A stretch of DNA of 64,000 bases from Corynebacterium aurimucosum ATCC 700975 (GTDB lineage: Bacteria; Actinomycetota; Actinomycetes; Mycobacteriales; Mycobacteriaceae): assembly GCF_000022905.1 (NCBI RefSeq), contig NC_012590.1, positions 1,674,001-1,738,000 on the forward strand, given 5' to 3'. The translations under genes and the position numbers were made by a program. Below the pieces are notes generated by a model. The model saw nothing but the letters and a program-made list of their open reading frames with translations. It ran no database searches and had not been told where the DNA came from. Below, piece by piece: positions 61,419 to 64,000 of the stretch; the first letter of the stretch is position 1, and every line of letters begins with the position of its first letter.

Positions 61419-61724
61419 CTATTCAGGGAGAACAAAGTCCGGCTTGTCCAGCTCCTCAATATTGACGTCCTTATAGGTGATCACACGGACGTAGCGCACA
61501 AAGCGCGCCGAGCGGTACATGTCCCACACCCAGGCATCCGACATGCGGACCTCGTAGTAGACATCCGGGCCTGAGGTGTGCGGGATGAGCTCCACCGCAT
61601 TGGCCAGGTAAAACCTGCGCTCGGTTTCCACGACATAGGAGAATTGGCTGACCACATCACGGTATTCGCGGTACAGCGACAGCTCGACTTCAGCCTCGTA
61701 GTTATCGAGTTCCTCAGCGCTCAC
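61419..61724 (-). CDS. DUF2469 protein
   Basis: A 101-aa actinobacterial protein of unknown function: MSAEELDNYEAEVELSLYREYRDVVSQFSYVVETERRFYLAN, LIPHTSGPDVYYEVRMSDAWVWDMYRSARFV. Starts at GTG 61724. It is nearly always encoded beside rnhB and yraN, and is here too. Confidence 0.88.
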   Translation of the reverse strand: MSAEELDNYEAEVELSLYREYRDVVSQFSYVVETERRFYLANAVELIPHTSGPDVYYEVRMSDAWVWDMYRSARFVRYVRVITYKDVNIEELDKPDFVLPE

Positions 61725-61811
61725 GGTGTGCTTCTCCTTCGCTCACAATTACCCGGAATAACGGTGTCACAGATTGAGCACAAGCTTAGTTCGCACTTCC
61801 CGCCTAAGCCT

Positions 61812-62453
61812 TCAGGCGCGCGCGAGGAATCGTGCATGAGCTTCAGCAACATTGCGATAGCTCATGCGGTGCTCAGGCGTCGCCCCCAGCCGGGCGATGG
61901 CCTCCTGATGCACAGCTGTGCCATAGCCCTTATGGGTTTCCAGAGCATAGCCCGGGTACTGCTTCGCCACGTCCGCCATGAGGCGGTCCCGGGAAACTTT
62001 GGCCAAAACACTGGCCGCAGCGATGCAGCGTGCGGCGGTATCGCCGCCGATGATGGGCAGCTGCGGGGCGGGCAGGCCCGGGACGAAGAGGGCGTCGCTC
62101 AGCACGTAGCCCGGACGGATCCCCAGCTGTGCCACCGCGCGGCGCATCCCTGACAGGTTGGCGTGCTGAATACCAAAGGCATCGATGCCCTTCGCACCTA
62201 TGTGCACCACCGACCAGGCCAGCGCACGGCGTTTGATCACCGGCTCCAGCTTTTCCCGGGCCGCCGGCGTGAGCTTCTTCGAATCATCAAGCCATTCCAA
62301 GCCGGGCAGGATGCGGTCCGGAAGGATGCACGCGGCGATGGTCACTGGCCCGCAGCATGCCCCGCGCCCGGCTTCATCCACCCCGGCAACAGGCCCCAGC
62401 CCTGCTTTGGAGAGCGCGACCTCATAGGTCCTCTTCTGCTTCAAACGGCGCAT
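61812..62453 (-). CDS. rnhB: Ribonuclease HII
   Basis: Removes ribonucleotides from DNA hybrids. Of 213 aa, the motif GVDEAGRGACCGPVTIAA near residue 25 supplies the catalytic Asp-Glu. Later ISVLAK-type residues (CIAAASVLAKVSRDRLM) and YGTAVHQEAI are present. It lies 5 bases downstream of lepB1. Confidence 0.94.
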   Translation of the reverse strand: MRRLKQKRTYEVALSKAGLGPVAGVDEAGRGACCGPVTIAACILPDRILPGLEWLDDSKKLTPAAREKLEPVIKRRALAWSVVHIGAKGIDAFGIQHANLSGMRRAVAQLGIRPGYVLSDALFVPGLPAPQLPIIGGDTAARCIAAASVLAKVSRDRLMADVAKQYPGYALETHKGYGTAVHQEAIARLGATPEHRMSYRNVAEAHARFLARA

Positions 62454-62458
62454 AGCGG

Positions 62459-63160
62459 TTAGAGGGACATGTCCTCGACAGTGTGCGCACGGCTAATCGG
62501 CACCACCACGGCAGCGACCTTCCCGCGCACGTTCTCTACTGGAACGGTGCCCTGGAGCTTATCGCCTAGGTGTGCGCGCGAATCCAAGGAGTTTGTGCGG
62601 TTATCCCCCATAACCCACAGGTGCCCCTCGGGAACGGTGACGGGCCCAAAGTACGCGCCTCCACAGGCCTGCGATCCCACCCGCTCATCGACGGGTATCT
62701 CCGGAGGATCGAGGACAAACTCCTGGTTGGTGGGTCGGCCGTCCACCATGACGGCCGGATCGCCCTCCTGGCAGGACACGGTCTGACCACCGGTAGCGAT
62801 AACCCGTTTGACCAAAATGTTATCGCCGTTGGGAGCCAGACCTACAACAGCCGCCATGTTCTGGATACCGCGAAGCAACACATTGCGGGAACGCTTGACC
62901 TCAAAGGAGGTGTTCCACGATTCCGGACCAGCAAAGACCACAACCTCTCCCGGGCGCGGGTCGCTGAAGTAATAACTCACCTTCTGCACCGCGATGCGAT
63001 CATTCGTGCACCCCGGACAGCCATGCAGGGTGGGCTCCATGGAGGAAGACGGGATGAGATACAGCCTTCCCACGAAAGCCTGAATCAACGCCAGCGCCAC
63101 GAAGGTGACAGCCAGCGCCGACAGAACATCGCGGACTCTAGGACTGGATGTCCGGGTCAT
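62459..63160 (-). CDS. lepB: Signal peptidase I, first copy
   Basis: Cleaves signal peptides. 233 aa, one N-terminal membrane helix (residues 10-30), catalytic Ser in PSSSMEPTLHG (S40) and Lys in VKRVIATGG (K118), and GDNRTNSLDSR conserved. ATG 63160 lies inside the end of the neighbouring lepB2 gene (23-base overlap). The paralogue of lepB2: several stretches (VKRVIATGGQTVSCQEGDPA) are identical. Confidence 0.9.
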   Translation of the reverse strand: MTRTSSPRVRDVLSALAVTFVALALIQAFVGRLYLIPSSSMEPTLHGCPGCTNDRIAVQKVSYYFSDPRPGEVVVFAGPESWNTSFEVKRSRNVLLRGIQNMAAVVGLAPNGDNILVKRVIATGGQTVSCQEGDPAVMVDGRPTNQEFVLDPPEIPVDERVGSQACGGAYFGPVTVPEGHLWVMGDNRTNSLDSRAHLGDKLQGTVPVENVRGKVAAVVVPISRAHTVEDMSL

Positions 63161-63926
63161 CGACTCCGCCAATACGGTTGAAGGGGAAGAAGATGAACAT
63201 GACCTTGCCGCGAACATTCTCCAGAGGGATCGTTCCCTGGTACTCATCCTGCATGTGATAGCGCGAGTCCGCGGAGGCCGTACGGTTATCTCCCATTACC
63301 CAGATATTGCCCTCCGGTACAGTCACGGGGCCAAAGTACGCGCCGCCGCAGGCATAGGAACCGGTGGTTTCATCAACGCGATAGGTCGGTGGATCCTGTA
63401 CATAGTCCTGCTCAATGGGCTTGCCGTCCACCATGACCGCCGGATCCCCTTCTTGGCAGGACACCGTCTGGCCACCGGTGGCAATGACGCGCTTGACCAG
63501 GGTGTTCTCATCGGGCGGGGTGAGGGACACGTAGCTCAGTGCATCCTGAATGCGGTGGATGACCGGGTTATCGGAACGCGGGGAAACCCAATTGCGGTCC
63601 CAGTCCGGGGTGCCCTTGAATACCACGACATCACCGGGCTCAGGGCTGTTGTCGCCGTAGTAGGAAATCTTTTCGGTAAAAATCCGGTCGTTATTGCAGC
63701 CTTCGCAGCCATGCAATGTCGGCTCCATGGAACCGGAAGGGATCACGTACTGCCGGCCTACAAAGTTCTGGAAAATGCCGACGACTGCGAGCACGGCGAC
63801 CACTACGAGGGCGGTCTCCAGCAACCAGGGCATCTGCTTCTTTTCTTCAGCTGGGGGCGCCGCGCTTTCCGACGCCTCTCCCCCAACCCCCTGGGAACCT
63901 TCAGTAATGTCGTTTTCTTTTTCCAC
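63138..63926 (-). CDS. lepB: Signal peptidase I, second copy
   Basis: 262 aa, with a longer acidic cytoplasmic N-terminus (residues 1-32), membrane helix about residues 35-53, catalytic Ser in PSGSMEPTLHG (S66) and Lys in VKRVIATGG (K145), and GDNRTASADSR. Both copies keep the full catalytic set, so neither is decayed. It is first in the lepB2-lepB1-rnhB-DUF2469 row. Confidence 0.92.
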   Translation of the reverse strand: MEKENDITEGSQGVGGEASESAAPPAEEKKQMPWLLETALVVVAVLAVVGIFQNFVGRQYVIPSGSMEPTLHGCEGCNNDRIFTEKISYYGDNSPEPGDVVVFKGTPDWDRNWVSPRSDNPVIHRIQDALSYVSLTPPDENTLVKRVIATGGQTVSCQEGDPAVMVDGKPIEQDYVQDPPTYRVDETTGSYACGGAYFGPVTVPEGNIWVMGDNRTASADSRYHMQDEYQGTIPLENVRGKVMFIFFPFNRIGGVDDPDIQS

Positions 63927-64000
63927 GGGCTAAATCCTAGCAATGTGCGCCGACATCCCGGTATGCGGCTCGGCCGGAGGACCGCTGAAAGCACAAAGCC

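Overview
This 64 kb window is chromosomal DNA of a Corynebacterium. The evidence is a mycothiol enzyme (mycothione reductase), a mycothiol-dependent-isomerase-like protein, corynebacterial order around dapB-thyX-dapA-rnj, and the actinobacterial markers DUF2469, DUF2631, DUF4439 and a 13E12-type DUF222/HNH protein. The best fit is a species of the C. aurimucosum / striatum type rather than C. glutamicum; that species-level guess is inference. Almost all of the window is housekeeping DNA. I see no rRNA, tRNA, CRISPR array, insertion sequence or prophage.

Layout. 1-8.3 kb: ftsK (3' end outside the window), a small DinB/MDMPI-type protein, rnj, dapA, thyX and dapB, all on the minus strand. 8.5-11.1 kb is a short accessory patch on the plus strand: a DUF222-HNH nuclease gene with an SOS-box-like palindrome at its promoter, a frameshifted VOC gene and an AMIN-like lipoprotein. 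11.2-27 kb is the translation and RNA-processing block on the minus strand: pnp, rpsO, a nucleoside hydrolase, ribF, (truB on plus), pptA-like, a phosphoesterase, a MATE exporter, nrnA, rbfA, infB, ylxR, nusA, rimP. A DUF4439 lipoprotein diverges from rimP.

27-38 kb: a DoxX-like protein, proS, yaaA-like, a DUF4921 GalT-like protein, phzF-like overlapping selO, mqo, an alpha/beta hydrolase and mtr. 38-40.5 kb is the most unusual part. It holds four small secreted proteins in the order A1-B1-A2-B2, that is, a duplicated two-gene unit. The A1-B1 unit sits behind a leader with three perfect hairpins and a possible GlxR site upstream, and B2 has ATA where its paralogue has ATG.

40.5-52.7 kb: map, a lipoprotein transpeptidase (PBP), ispG, rseP, dxr, a DUF2631 protein (plus strand), an ABC exporter pair, rlmN, a LapA-like protein and cdsA. 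52.8-64 kb: frr, pyrH, tsf, rpsB, an M23 endopeptidase, xerC, dprA, yifB/comM, yraN, DUF2469, rnhB and two tandem signal peptidase I genes.

The genes mostly serve central functions: ribosome assembly and initiation (rpsB, tsf, frr, rpsO, infB, rimP, rbfA, nusA), RNA turnover (rnj, pnp, nrnA), lysine/DAP and isoprenoid precursors (dapA, dapB, dxr, ispG), envelope and secretion (lepB pair, rseP, PBP, M23, cdsA) and redox (mtr, mqo). I did not find a complete undescribed defence or biosynthetic system. The paired small exported proteins at 38.4-40.4 kb are the best candidate for something undescribed.
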